Origin: Crenothrix sp. D3
Lineage (GTDB): Bacteria > Pseudomonadota > Gammaproteobacteria > Methylococcales > Methylomonadaceae
Assembly: GCA_002134785.1 (NCBI GenBank)
Contig: MBQZ01000008.1
Location: forward strand, 1 to 64,000
DNA: 64,000 bases
Direction of reading: 5' to 3'
Shown here: positions 1-8,762 of the stretch, one piece after another
How positions within the stretch are numbered: the first letter of the stretch is position 1
Layout of the letters: each line of letters begins with the position of its first letter
The notes under the pieces: generated by a model
The model's database searches: none
Seen by the model: only the letters and a program-made list of their open reading frames with translations
Told to the model about the DNA's origin: nothing
Translations under genes and position numbers: made by a program

Positions 1-2
1 AA

Positions 3-428
3 AACGGTTTAATCGTGTGGTTGAAAGGCTATGGGAACGTTAAACTTTTCAGGACACAGCTAAAAGACCAGCTGCGCCACACTGTGGTTTATTTACCCGA
101 CGAAGAAAAACTCACCGAATTTAATCAATCTGAATTTAACACTGAACACGCTAAACATTGGCAAATCGAACAATATCATCGTGCCATCAAGCAAGTTTGC
201 AATATCGAAAACTTCCAAGTGCGGGGGAAACAGGCAATCAAGAATCATTTGTTTGCCGCCATTTGTGGCTATGTTCAATTACAACGACTTACATCAATGC
301 AATCCATCACTGATTGTTATCAAGTTCGACGCGAATTGTTCACAAATGTGGTGAAATCTTTTATTTCGGAATTTCTCGTCGGTAAGGAAAACTTGAGCCC
401 ACTTTTTTCATCTATCGTCAATGCGTAA
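3..428 (+). CDS. IS4/IS701-type DDE transposase, C-terminal fragment
   Basis: The frame is open to the left edge of the window, so only the C-terminal end (about 140 residues) of a transposase is seen. The segment HWQIEQYHRAIKQ followed by an IENFQVR stretch resembles the third catalytic region (glutamate with a downstream YHR..K) of IS4/IS701-like DDE transposases. The reading frame is intact up to the stop at 426-428. Its end lies right against the start of a truncated gene on the other strand, as expected for an insertion. The exact family is uncertain because the first two catalytic aspartates are outside the window. Confidence 0.7.
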   Translation, partial: NGLIVWLKGYGNVKLFRTQLKDQLRHTVVYLPDEEKLTEFNQSEFNTEHAKHWQIEQYHRAIKQVCNIENFQVRGKQAIKNHLFAAICGYVQLQRLTSMQSITDCYQVRRELFTNVVKSFISEFLVGKENLSPLFSSIVNA

Positions 429-429
429 C

Positions 430-472
430 TTCTACTAACAATTAAAGCGAATCCAATAATTAATTTTTTCAT
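430..472 (-). pseudogene. truncated start of an exported protein cut by the IS
   Basis: On the minus strand an ATG at 472 with a GGAG ribosome site a few bases upstream opens a typical signal-peptide start (MKKLIIGFALIVS). The frame then runs straight into the 3' end of the transposase at 428 and ends as nonsense inside it. I read this as the 5' stub of a secreted or periplasmic protein gene disrupted by the insertion. The identity of the protein cannot be told. Confidence 0.35.
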
Positions 473-645
473 GACTAATTCTCCAAATACTATTTAAGGT
501 TATAGAATAAACTTGAAAGTCTACCCTTGTTGGCTGCCTGAGAATTGCAGACAGGGTGGTCGTACCTTAAAGCTCATCAGTAAAAGTATAACTACCCTGA
601 AAAGATAGTAACACTATCTTTATAAATTGCAAGAATATTTTTCTC

Positions 646-695
646 TCGTTCCCAAGCTCCGCTTGGGAATGCCTACCCTCAAGCTCCGCTTGGCG
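646..695. repeat. dispersed hairpin repeat (TTCCCAAGC / GCTTGGGAA)
   Basis: A perfect stem of TTCCCAAGC and GCTTGGGAA with a 3-base loop lies at 649-669, followed by a half copy (CAAGCTCCGCTTG) at about 680. Related hairpins occur at 8654-8674, and degraded ones near 23265 and 45970, so it is a family of REP-like intergenic repeats. Confidence 0.6.
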
Positions 696-829
696 TTTCA
701 ATACAAAAAAACAACAGGTAATAAGGAGTCTTGTCCCATATATGCCCGCGCACTTGAATAACGCCAATGTTCTGGTAAATCCACATAACCGCGTTTGACG
801 GGATTGCGACTCGCTACCCATTCGACAAT
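690..829 (-). pseudogene. REP-associated tyrosine transposase (Y1_Tnp/RAYT) remnant
   Basis: Read on the minus strand, the segment holds NPVKRGYVDLPEHWRYSSA, which matches the conserved C-terminal N-P-V-(K/R)-x-G-x-V...W.(W/Y)SSA block of REP-associated tyrosine transposases. No start, HUH-like motif or catalytic tyrosine region is present in frame, and the sequence merges into REP-like hairpins. The rest of 473-1169 contains a longer open minus-strand frame (567-1007) with no recognisable conserved content beyond this piece. It is a decayed mobile-gene fragment. Confidence 0.5.
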
Positions 830-1169
830 CCAATGCCGCGATTAACATGTCTGGTTGGGCGGTTACTTCAATGATACCCAATCGATTAACCCCCCTAAAA
901 TCCAGTTTCCTTTCAAACCAGCGGCGATAGCTTTTCTCCTCTGTCGCGCTGTAGCGACTTAGGTTTGTATAGTTAAATCGCCATCTCAGACTGATCAGTC
1001 CAACCAATAAAATACCGAAAAATTTTTTGCGCTTTTGAAAGACTGGACATACTCTCTAAAATCGTTTCTAGTCGCTTCATGGACATCTTTTTTTCAGGGT
1101 GGCGTTTTCCAAGATTCTATTTTCCCCGAATTTAAGATTTCCTCTCTCTATTTCAAAAAACTGTCCGAA

Positions 1170-2534
1170 CTATTGACTATTTAACAGTTCACGATAAATA
1201 ACCCCTAATTGACTAAATACGTTAGCTTGAAATGTGTTGTACAAAACAATCTGATTTTCTGTATTTAATTTCAGTGACTTAACAACCTCAACCAAGGCGT
1301 GAACCAATTTTTCTGGTGATACTGGATTTTGACTGCCTACCACCATTTGTTTTTCAGACTGGTTTGGAAATTGCCTATTAAGGCGAGTCAATTCGTTATG
1401 AAATAAATGTTCACAATGGCGGATAATCCGAGCAATCGATTGACTTTCTGTGACGGCAATGTCGCTGGTTAGAGTAACTTTAGAAAAATCGATTTGTTCA
1501 GTTTGATTATTGGTAGTTAGCTGATAACTACCATCGAAAATATCGTTAACTTTGAGCAAATAATCGCGTTTAATGTCATGCCGAACTGAGCAAAGGTACT
1601 CCAGTAACTTCATATAATAATCCTTACTCATTTTTTCGCGACCTTTACCCAATTGCAAACCAAATTCAAAATCAATCCGCGTACAGCAATCATCAACTAA
1701 TGGTTCAAAATATTGAAAAAAAATCGTCTTAAAAGCAGTGTCGGAAACAATACCTCCAATATCATCACGCGTACTGAAAATGGCACTTCCATTTTCCTGT
1801 TCTGGCGTAATACCTGCCATACCGCCTTTCAATACTGTTGCCTCAATTTTGTTATTGAGCAATACAAATACTGCCGCCGCGCTGATTTTACCGTTTTCAC
1901 AAACCACAATGTATGGCTTTTCACGATTTAATTTTTTAAGCTGCATCCTTAACGAAAAAAAAGGTTCATTGATACTACCATCAAGGTGACCACTTACATA
2001 TTCGTCTGGTGTACGCACATCCAGCAACACGCTCCCCTGCTTTATCGCCGCTTGCATTTCACTATAATTAACAAACTTTAAAGTGGGGTTTTTTATTAAG
2101 GACAAAAATAGTTGTCTATCCAAGCGCAATAAAGAAATATCTGTCAATGCGGTTACTGTTAAGCTCCTAACCGCGCCAGAAATTAATGCGTCTTCTCCAA
2201 AGGTATCGCCAGTTGTCAGTTGGGCTAATCTGATTTCTTTTGCTTTAGGGGATGGCTTACGAGTTAATAGACATTCCCCGTTTTTAATCAGGTAATAATA
2301 ATCGCCCTCACTGCCTTGAGTGAGAATAACCTCATCCTTCTTAAAATGAACATCTTCTAATGCCATTAAAATTTTTTGCACATTAACAGGGGGAAGACGC
2401 TTAAAAATAGGCGACCTTAATAAAGCAATCATCCAGTCATCTGGATTACTCTCAATCTCTTCTATAGCCATTTGACAGTTATACCCTTTAATTTTTGATG
2501 CTAGATTATAAAGATAATTATAGGTTTCACCCAC
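1170..2534 (-). CDS. cyclic nucleotide-binding domain plus rhodanese domain protein
   Basis: This 454-residue protein has a cyclic nucleotide-binding (CNB) fold at about residues 45-145, with the phosphate-binding cassette FGEDALISGAVRSLTV (residues 112-127, Arg123). A rhodanese domain follows at about 160-245. The rhodanese loop has the active-type cysteine (Cys212 in VVCENGKIS), but the usual arginine closing the loop is replaced by serine. The last 200 residues match nothing I recognise. There is no DNA-binding domain, so it is probably a cytosolic sensor or adaptor rather than a Crp-type regulator. It stands alone, with repeat-rich sequence downstream. Substrate and ligand are unknown. 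Confidence 0.7.
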   Translation of the reverse strand: MGETYNYLYNLASKIKGYNCQMAIEEIESNPDDWMIALLRSPIFKRLPPVNVQKILMALEDVHFKKDEVILTQGSEGDYYYLIKNGECLLTRKPSPKAKEIRLAQLTTGDTFGEDALISGAVRSLTVTALTDISLLRLDRQLFLSLIKNPTLKFVNYSEMQAAIKQGSVLLDVRTPDEYVSGHLDGSINEPFFSLRMQLKKLNREKPYIVVCENGKISAAAVFVLLNNKIEATVLKGGMAGITPEQENGSAIFSTRDDIGGIVSDTAFKTIFFQYFEPLVDDCCTRIDFEFGLQLGKGREKMSKDYYMKLLEYLCSVRHDIKRDYLLKVNDIFDGSYQLTTNNQTEQIDFSKVTLTSDIAVTESQSIARIIRHCEHLFHNELTRLNRQFPNQSEKQMVVGSQNPVSPEKLVHALVEVVKSLKLNTENQIVLYNTFQANVFSQLGVIYRELLNSQ

Positions 2535-2645
2535 TACCGATTTTTAAATAGTCGAAATTAGTCTTTTAAAACGCCAGCATTGATACTTAGTCATGTTCAG
2601 GGAATAATCAATACAAGAAAACTATATGCTATTACCTTGAGTTTA

Positions 2646-3284
2646 TTAACATTCCTCAAACCTCACACCCAAACCACCTAGCCCACAATAACCTTGCGGA
2701 TTTTTAGCTAAATACTGCTGGTGATAGTCTTCTGCATAATAAAATAGTTCAAGCGGTTTTATATCGGTGGTGATGTCTTTAAAACCCAGTAAGGTAAGGC
2801 GTTGTTGATAATGGGCTTTTGACGCTAACGCTGCATCAAGTTGTGCTGAACTGGTGGTATAGATGGCGGAGCGGTATTGCGTGCCGATGTCGTTACCTTG
2901 CTGCATTCCTTGGGTGGGGTTGTGGGATTCCCAGAATAGTTGCAGGAGTTCTTCATAGCTTGTTAAGGCAGGGTCATAAATGACACAGACGACTTCGTTA
3001 TGCCCTGTTTGTCCAGTGCAGACTTCTTCATAGTTAGGATTGGGGGTGTAGCCATCACTGTAACCGACAGCGGTGCTGACGATATGCGGGTATTGCCAGA
3101 ATTTTCGTTCCGCACCCCAAAAACAACCGAGACCAAAAAAGGCTAGGTGTAGATGGTCTGGAAACGGCGGTGCAATCGGCTGACCTGTCACAAAATGGCG
3201 GTTGGTAATCGGCATGGGGGTGAGTCTGCCTTTTAACGCGTCGGCAGGGTTGGGTAAAACGAGCTTTTTTGATGAAAAAATCAT
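2646..3284 (-). CDS. msrA: peptide methionine sulfoxide reductase MsrA
   Basis: It reduces methionine-S-sulfoxide in oxidised proteins. The catalytic motif [11 protein letters not shown] carries Cys54, followed by the family signature [27 protein letters not shown] glycine-rich C-terminal GYCGLGGLG holds the resolving cysteine, and a further cysteine is the last residue. The length of 212 is usual for the longer E. coli-like MsrA. It is transcribed away from hslO with about 50 bp between the two starts. Since Hsp33 is also an oxidative-stress protein, this divergent pair forms a small redox-protection locus, and a shared control region is likely. Confidence 0.93.
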   Translation of the reverse strand: MIFSSKKLVLPNPADALKGRLTPMPITNRHFVTGQPIAPPFPDHLHLAFFGLGCFWGAERKFWQYPHIVSTAVGYSDGYTPNPNYEEVCTGQTGHNEVVCVIYDPALTSYEELLQLFWESHNPTQGMQQGNDIGTQYRSAIYTTSSAQLDAALASKAHYQQRLTLLGFKDITTDIKPLELFYYAEDYHQQYLAKNPQGYCGLGGLGVRFEEC

Positions 3285-3333
3285 GGCTTATGGTATGTTA
3301 GAAAACAAAGAACATATTCTTAACGGGAACACG

Positions 3334-4206
3334 ATGATAGAGCAAGATTTTTTACGCCGATTTTTATTTGAGGAACTGGGTGTGCGTGGTGAATGGGTGA
3401 ATTTAACCACCAGTTGGCAAGCGGCGAAACAGCATCAACACTTATCTACGGTGGAGCAGCAGTTGTTGGGGCAAGCATTGGTGGCAGTAGTGATGTTGTC
3501 TGCGACCATCAAATTTAAAGGCTCAATGATTTTGCAAGCACAAGGCGATGGCGATATTACCACGCTGGTGGCGCAGTCTACCGATGAGCGCAAAATTCGC
3601 GGTTTGCTCAGAAGCCGTGGTGAAGTAACTGCGGGGTCTTTAGAATCACTGTTTGGACAGGGCAGATTGGTATTAACTATTGATTCGGGCAATGCTAATA
3701 AGCCTTATCAAGGTATCGTACCGTTACAAGGCGAACAGTTAGCGACGGCATTAGAAAGTTATTTTGAGCAATCAGAGCAGTTAAATACCCGTTTGTGGTT
3801 GTTTGCTAATGACACGCACGCCGCTGGTTTATTGTTGCAAGAGTTACCTGCACAAGCAGGTGATGAAGCGGATTGGCAACGCATTGAGATGTTGGCTAAT
3901 ACAATTACCGAAGCTGAATTGTTAGCATTAGACTGCGAAACCCTGTTATACCGTTTATTTCATGAAGAAAAAGTGCGTTTATTTGATGCGGAAGCGGTTG
4001 AATTTGAATGCCGTTGTTCACGGCAAAAAATAGAGAAAACGTTACGCGCAATGGGCAGGGAAGAGATGGAAGAACTACTAGAAGAACGTGGCAGTGTTGA
4101 AGTTATTTGTGAATTTTGCAGTGAACACTACCAGTTTGATAAAGTAGATGTAGAGACTTTTTTATTGGCAGAGAGCGTGAGTCATGACTCAACAACCGTG
4201 CATTAA
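3334..4206 (+). CDS. hslO: redox-regulated chaperone Hsp33
   Basis: A holdase chaperone activated by oxidation. The 290-residue protein ends with the zinc-binding cysteine set ECRCSRQK (C-x-C) and VICEFC (C-x-x-C), which form disulfides when active. I chose the ATG at 3334 (MIEQDFLRRFLFEELGVRGE), which matches the usual Hsp33 start. The frame stays open upstream to 3202 inside divergent msrA, but that extension would not be family-like. It overlaps the next lipoprotein gene by 23 bp, implying co-transcription. Confidence 0.93.
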   Translation: MIEQDFLRRFLFEELGVRGEWVNLTTSWQAAKQHQHLSTVEQQLLGQALVAVVMLSATIKFKGSMILQAQGDGDITTLVAQSTDERKIRGLLRSRGEVTAGSLESLFGQGRLVLTIDSGNANKPYQGIVPLQGEQLATALESYFEQSEQLNTRLWLFANDTHAAGLLLQELPAQAGDEADWQRIEMLANTITEAELLALDCETLLYRLFHEEKVRLFDAEAVEFECRCSRQKIEKTLRAMGREEMEELLEERGSVEVICEFCSEHYQFDKVDVETFLLAESVSHDSTTVH

Positions 4207-4969
4207 AAAAACCATTAACCGCCCACTTCGGCTGCTAGTCATGCTGATAATGGTGTTGTCGTTATCGGGTTGTATGTACTGGGTACGCGCCTATCAAACC
4301 TACTTGCAGATGGATGAGTTTGATAGTCATTTTAGTTTTAGCGTCACGCCCGCAGGCGATTTCACGTTGAATTTTAAAGAGCCTATTTTGTTTAGCGAAG
4401 ATTTTGTGTCCTTATCTAAACTGTATGCCAGTGAAGATACCGTTACGCCAGAGGGTAGACGCTGGCGATATTGGTTTCGTAAATTAGACGCTAAAGGGAA
4501 AATTATTAAGCCAGAAATTAAATTCTATTCTGATTTGTATTTTAATCAGGAAAAGAAAATAACCGCGTGGTCGTTTTCAAAACTGTTTTTGCAAATTGCA
4601 CCGCAAAAATTTCTGGAAGCCTCGTTGCGTGCTATCGGTGGCGGTAAGATTGACAAAGAAAAAAGACAGCTCCGCGCTAACCCCGAAGGGCTAGAAAAAA
4701 TTGCCGATGCGTTACCCAAAAAAGCGGCTGTCATCGCGCAATTGGGTGAACCATTGAGTATCGTCAATGAACCTGATAAAGAGATATATGTGTATCGTTT
4801 TCTGCTAGAAACACCGCTAGTCGAAAAAGGCTATGAAGATCGCGTGTTTAATGATGTCAATATTACCTTTGATAAAAAGACTCAAGATTTAATTCGTATG
4901 AAAGGACGTTTTGCAGGACTGAAAGCCTCGATTAATTATCGAAAATTTCAGGAAAATCCAGCGGAATAG
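4184..4969 (+). CDS. conserved lipoprotein of unknown function
   Basis: A 261-residue predicted lipoprotein. After a basic start a hydrophobic stretch ends in the lipobox LSGC (Cys30). The +2 residue is Met, so outer-membrane sorting is expected. The mature part is soluble and mixed alpha/beta by eye. A segment around AVIAQLGEPLSIV recalls SmpA/BamE-like small folds, but this is weak. Its start overlaps hslO by 23 bp, so it is probably translated from the same transcript. No function can be assigned. Confidence 0.75.
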   Translation: MTQQPCIKKTINRPLRLLVMLIMVLSLSGCMYWVRAYQTYLQMDEFDSHFSFSVTPAGDFTLNFKEPILFSEDFVSLSKLYASEDTVTPEGRRWRYWFRKLDAKGKIIKPEIKFYSDLYFNQEKKITAWSFSKLFLQIAPQKFLEASLRAIGGGKIDKEKRQLRANPEGLEKIADALPKKAAVIAQLGEPLSIVNEPDKEIYVYRFLLETPLVEKGYEDRVFNDVNITFDKKTQDLIRMKGRFAGLKASINYRKFQENPAE

Positions 4970-5002
4970 TGGTTTTCGTCGGTTTTTATGGGTAATTAGT
5001 TT

Positions 5003-5008
5003 TATAAT
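5003..5008 (+). promoter_or_regulatory. candidate -10 element of the ssb promoter
   Basis: A perfect TATAAT lies 78 bases before the ssb start codon in the 116-bp gap after the lipoprotein gene. The -35 region is not convincing (T-rich, no TTGACA match), so this is only a candidate. Confidence 0.3.
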
Positions 5009-5085
5009 GCGACGGTGTGAAACACGCCATATTCGCCTTGTTCTGTGTTGATTTAAGCGAAAAATAAACTGTTAGGAGAGCAAGA

Positions 5086-5571
5086 ATGCTTAATAAAGTA
5101 ACGTTAATTGGACGACTCGGTGCAGACCCCGAAGTTCGTTATATGCCCAGCGGCGGTGCAGTCGCTAATATCAGTCTAGCGACTAATTTTAGATGGAAAG
5201 ACAAGCAAACAGGGGAAAAAAAGGAGTCCACTGAATGGCATCGCGTGGTTTTTTTTAATCGCTTAGCAGAAATAGTCGGTGAGTATCTGAAAAAAGGCGG
5301 GCAGGTTTATATCGAAGGACGGTTAAAAACCCGCAAATGGCAAGATCAAAACGGGCATGATCGTTATTCCACTGAAATTATTGCCACAGAAATGCAAATG
5401 CTGGATAGTCGCAGCGGCGGGACTAGCCATTTTGGTGACACTCAGCCGCCAGCTAATACTGAGTCCGCCGCGCCACATCAACCGCCCACGCAAACACATC
5501 ACACCAGTGCTATGCCACCGTCACCACCACCGCAAACTTATGACGATTTTGATGACGATATACCGTTCTAA
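5086..5571 (+). CDS. ssb: single-stranded DNA-binding protein
   Basis: Binds single-stranded DNA during replication, repair and recombination. The OB-fold (residues 1-110) starts with the classical [19 protein letters not shown], and a Pro/His-rich linker leads to the acidic tip DDFDDDIPF that docks partner proteins. The length of 161 is usual. An AGGAGAG ribosome site precedes the ATG. It is followed by a repeat and then a separate lipoprotein gene. Confidence 0.96.
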   Translation: MLNKVTLIGRLGADPEVRYMPSGGAVANISLATNFRWKDKQTGEKKESTEWHRVVFFNRLAEIVGEYLKKGGQVYIEGRLKTRKWQDQNGHDRYSTEIIATEMQMLDSRSGGTSHFGDTQPPANTESAAPHQPPTQTHHTSAMPPSPPPQTYDDFDDDIPF

Positions 5572-5648
5572 TTCGCTTAATGAGTCGCACTATAGCCAAC
5601 CGTCAATAAAACGATTACAAAACCGTTCGCACCGAAGCTCCTCGAAGT

Positions 5649-5698
5649 GTGAATGTGGTTCGACAAGCTCACCACGAACGGTATCATTTTATTGTGCG
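5649..5698 (-). repeat. dispersed 50-bp repeat, inverted copy of 37716-37765
   Basis: Fifty bases containing GTTCGTGGTGAGCTTGTCGA (read on the minus strand) recur at 37716-37765 in the opposite orientation with a single difference by eye. A shorter degraded copy lies at 52849-52870. It sits in the gap between ssb and the next lipoprotein gene. Confidence 0.8.
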
Positions 5699-5740
5699 TT
5701 AGCTCTAATAATAAACCAACCAAACTGTATGCCCATGCTT

Positions 5741-6532
5741 ATGAAACGTCTTTTTTTACTTTGCTCATTCCCTGTTGTAATGACAGGCTGTGCTGAATTT
5801 TATGATGCTCAACCACCCGCTCCTGTGTATGGTAACGGCACACCGCTTTATGGCAATACACCCTTGCCTCAAGAAAAGCCTAAGCCAATTATCGAACCCT
5901 CTCAAAATGGCACAGGTGTAGTAAAAACCGAGCCACTCAAAGGCGGTGAATCAACAACATCCCCTAGAATATTAAAACCTGAGTCATTACCCTCAGGGCA
6001 ATCTATTCTAACGCCTGCACAAGAACGAGAGCTTGCCGCGCTGCAACAAAAACCGTTTCTATCCGATCTTAATATAGAACAAGAACTAACGCCCAAGCCC
6101 AAACATAAGCCCAAGTCTGTACCAATAGTAGAGCCTGTCATAGAGCCGCCACCCGTTGAACCAGAAGTTGTCAACAAGCCAAGCAGTTTTGAACCTTTGC
6201 AAACCTTTACGCCGATGACTCCTGTCGTCAATACCTTAGTATTAGCGGCTAATGAAGACAGTCAAAAAGGCAATGTCGAATCGGCAACCACTACACTGGA
6301 ACGTGCCAGTCGAATAGAGCCGCGCAATGCAACTTTGTATTACAAACTGGCCTTATTAAAGCTCAAATCCAATCCCAGTCAGGCAGAAAATTTAGCAAAA
6401 AAATCGGCACAACTAGCGGCTAATAATGCGTCACTCAAAAAACATAGCTGGTTATTAGTGGCGAAAGCGCGTGAAATGCAAAACAACTTTGACGGTGCTA
6501 AAGAAGCGCGAGATAGAGCCAATAAATTTTAG
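5741..6532 (+). CDS. TPR-containing lipoprotein
   Basis: A signal peptide MKRLFLLCSFPVVMTGC ends in a lipobox-like MTGC. A long Pro/Lys-rich low-complexity linker follows. The last 100 residues contain tetratricopeptide-like helices (QKGNVESATTTLERASRIEP...ATLYYKLALLKL...QAENLAKKSAQLA). I start it at the ATG at 5741. Two further in-frame ATGs lie at 5729 and 5735, and the frame also runs upstream through a repeat and ssb, which is clearly non-coding in this frame. No strong ribosome site is visible. It is probably an outer-membrane-anchored scaffold in the periplasm; its partner is unknown. Confidence 0.7.
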   Translation: MKRLFLLCSFPVVMTGCAEFYDAQPPAPVYGNGTPLYGNTPLPQEKPKPIIEPSQNGTGVVKTEPLKGGESTTSPRILKPESLPSGQSILTPAQERELAALQQKPFLSDLNIEQELTPKPKHKPKSVPIVEPVIEPPPVEPEVVNKPSSFEPLQTFTPMTPVVNTLVLAANEDSQKGNVESATTTLERASRIEPRNATLYYKLALLKLKSNPSQAENLAKKSAQLAANNASLKKHSWLLVAKAREMQNNFDGAKEARDRANKF

Positions 6533-6545
6533 TCAATACGCAGGC

Positions 6546-6565
6546 GTACAAACCTAGGTTTGTAC
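6546..6565. repeat. palindromic repeat GTACAAACCTAGGTTTGTAC
   Basis: A perfect 20-bp palindrome between the TPR lipoprotein and prmB. The same core, extended to 28 bp, occurs at 63898-63925 after the porin gene. It could fold as a hairpin in RNA and may act as a transcript end. Confidence 0.75.
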
Positions 6566-6615
6566 TCCTCGACAGTGTTCCGCCGTGCAACCATCACCAA
6601 ACCTAAATTAAAGAT

Positions 6616-7569
6616 ATGAAAACCACACCCCCTGATATTTCAACCACCTTATCAACTATCCGCGATTATATTCGCTGGGCGGCCAGCGAATTTACCGAAG
6701 CGAAAATCTGTTTTGGTCATGGCACAGAAACCGCACTTGATGAAGCCGCCGCGTTAGTGCTGCATACAATTCATCAACCTTATAATCTCAGTGAATTTTA
6801 TCTGGCATCGGTATTAACCACCGCCGAACGATTAGCGATTATTGACATCGTACAACGTCGTATTGAGCAAAGAATTCCTGCCGCCTATTTAACGCATGAA
6901 GCCATTTTTGCAGGCTTATCTTTTTATGTCGATGAACGCGTCTTAGTGCCACGTTCACCGATTGCTGAATTGATTGAACAACGTTTCGCGCCGTGGGTAG
7001 AAGAAGACAACGTGGTGCGTATTTTAGATTTATGCACAGGTAGTGCGTGTATCGCCATTGCCTGTGCATACTCGTTTCGCCACGCGCTGGTGGATGCAGT
7101 GGACTTATCCGAAGACGCGCTTAACGTAGCAGAAATTAATGTTGAAAAACATCTTATGGATGATTCAGTCACACTGTATCACTCAGATTTATTTCAACAA
7201 CTTCCCAAAACTCGCTATGACATTATTGTTAGCAATCCGCCTTATGTGGCGATTGATGAATGGGAGTCGTTACCCGAGGAATTTCATGCTGAACCTGAAA
7301 TGGGTTTTACAGGCGGTGAATCTGGCTTAGATTTAGTCTTGCGAATTTTAGTTGATGCCAATGATTACTTAGCAGAGCAGGGCATTCTAGTCATCGAAGT
7401 TGGTAGCAGTGCCGAAACCTTACAAAGTATGTTCCCCGACTTGCCTTTTTGTTGGTTAGATTTTCAACGTGGCGGCGACGGTATATTTTTACTCACTGCT
7501 GCGCAAGTACAGCAATATCATGAATTATTTATCACAGCTTTGGGTGCATTATGTCTGGAAACACAATAG
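6616..7569 (+). CDS. prmB: 50S ribosomal protein uL3 N5-glutamine methyltransferase
   Basis: Methylates a glutamine of ribosomal protein L3 using S-adenosylmethionine. The N-terminal helical domain [13 protein letters not shown] is typical of PrmB rather than PrmC. The SAM-binding motif is [16 protein letters not shown], and the catalytic loop VSNPPYV carries the N-P-P-Y signature for amide methylation. At 317 residues the length fits. It overlaps aroC by 19 bp, a gene order found in many gammaproteobacteria (prmB-aroC). Confidence 0.93.
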   Translation: MKTTPPDISTTLSTIRDYIRWAASEFTEAKICFGHGTETALDEAAALVLHTIHQPYNLSEFYLASVLTTAERLAIIDIVQRRIEQRIPAAYLTHEAIFAGLSFYVDERVLVPRSPIAELIEQRFAPWVEEDNVVRILDLCTGSACIAIACAYSFRHALVDAVDLSEDALNVAEINVEKHLMDDSVTLYHSDLFQQLPKTRYDIIVSNPPYVAIDEWESLPEEFHAEPEMGFTGGESGLDLVLRILVDANDYLAEQGILVIEVGSSAETLQSMFPDLPFCWLDFQRGGDGIFLLTAAQVQQYHELFITALGALCLETQ

Positions 7570-8639
7570 GAAAATTATTTACCGTGACTTCATTTGGTGA
7601 AAGTCACGGCGCGGCTATCGGTTGCATTATTGACGGTTGCCCTGCGGGAATGTCATTAACAGAAGCCGATATACAAGGCGATTTGGATCGCAGAAAACCC
7701 GGTACATCACGCCATACCACGCAACGCCGTGAAGCCGATGAAGTAAAAATTTTATCAGGCGTGTTTGAAGGTAAAACCACAGGCACGCCGATTGGTTTAC
7801 TGATAGAAAATACCGACCAACGCTCTAAAGATTATTCCAAAATCGCCGATACTTTTCGACCCGGCCACGCCGATTACACCTACCATCAAAAATACGGCTT
7901 TCGTGATTATCGCGGCGGCGGTCGTTCATCGGCGCGTGAAACCGCTATGCGTGTTGCCGCTGGTGCAGTTGCTAAAAAATATCTGTTTGAGCAAGTGGGT
8001 ATTGAAATTCGCGGTTATTTATCGCAACTTGGCCCGATTAAAATCGACAAATTAGATTGGTCAGTCGTAGAAACCAATCCATTTTTCTGTCCAGACGTTG
8101 ATAAAGTGCCTGAAATGGAAGCCTACATGGACGCACTACGCAAAGAAGGTAATTCAATTGGTGCGCGGATTGAAGTGGTTGCGACTAACGTTCCTGCGGG
8201 TTTAGGTGAGCCAATTTTTGATCGTTTAGATGCTGAATTAGCTTATGCGTTAATGAGCATAAACGCGGTTAAAGGCGTAGAAATCGGTGATGGTTTTGCC
8301 TGCATTAACAGCAAAGGTACAGATTTTCGTGATGAAATAACCCCCGAAGGTTTTTTAAGCAACCACGCAGGCGGTATCTTAGGCGGTATTTCCAGCGGTC
8401 AGAACATCACCGCCAGCATTGCCCTAAAACCCACCTCTAGCTTACGTTTAGCAGGTCGCAGTATCAACGCCAACGGTGAAGCGATTGATGTTATTACCGA
8501 AGGTCGCCATGATCCCTGCGTCGGCATACGCGCCACCCCAATTGCCGAAGCCATGATGGCAATCGTATTAATGGATCACTACTTACGCCATAGAGCGCAA
8601 AATGCTGGGGTTCATACAGGCTTGCCAACACTAAGATGA
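7551..8639 (+). CDS. aroC: chorismate synthase
   Basis: Final step of the shikimate pathway: EPSP to chorismate with reduced FMN. Family signatures are present: [18 protein letters not shown] near the start, [14 protein letters not shown] and [12 protein letters not shown] in the middle, and [15 protein letters not shown] and [11 protein letters not shown] towards the end. The length of 362 is normal. The start lies inside the end of prmB, so the two are probably co-translated. Confidence 0.96.
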   Translation: MSGNTIGKLFTVTSFGESHGAAIGCIIDGCPAGMSLTEADIQGDLDRRKPGTSRHTTQRREADEVKILSGVFEGKTTGTPIGLLIENTDQRSKDYSKIADTFRPGHADYTYHQKYGFRDYRGGGRSSARETAMRVAAGAVAKKYLFEQVGIEIRGYLSQLGPIKIDKLDWSVVETNPFFCPDVDKVPEMEAYMDALRKEGNSIGARIEVVATNVPAGLGEPIFDRLDAELAYALMSINAVKGVEIGDGFACINSKGTDFRDEITPEGFLSNHAGGILGGISSGQNITASIALKPTSSLRLAGRSINANGEAIDVITEGRHDPCVGIRATPIAEAMMAIVLMDHYLRHRAQNAGVHTGLPTLR

Positions 8640-8653
8640 ATCAAATATTCTCG

Positions 8654-8752
8654 TTCCCACGCACCGCGTGGGAATGTAGTTTCAACGCGCCGCGTTGCAC
8701 AAGTCATGTAAGTTGGGCGGGCGATAGCCAACTCAACAAAACCTGCGTATAG
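8654..8752. repeat. dispersed hairpin repeats between aroC and the ATPase gene
   Basis: A perfect hairpin TTCCCACGC / GCGTGGGAA (8654-8674) is followed by a second one, CAACGCG / CGCGTTG (8683-8697). A stretch similar to 41674-41755 (ATAGCCAAC..CAACAA..GCGTAT) comes next. They fill the 123-bp gap and belong to the repeat families seen elsewhere in the window. Confidence 0.6.
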
Positions 8753-8762
8753 GAGTTCAATT

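Noticed and set aside
567-1007. 146-codon minus-strand open frame
   Set aside because: It only has family resemblance in a short RAYT-like piece and runs through repeats, so I treat it as remains.
3202-3333. Upstream in-frame extension of hslO
   Set aside because: It overlaps divergent msrA and lacks the family start; MIEQDFLRRFLFEELG at 3334 fits Hsp33.
5357-5740. Long open frame continuing upstream of the TPR lipoprotein into ssb
   Set aside because: It is a different frame of ssb plus a dispersed repeat; the signal peptide starts at 5741.
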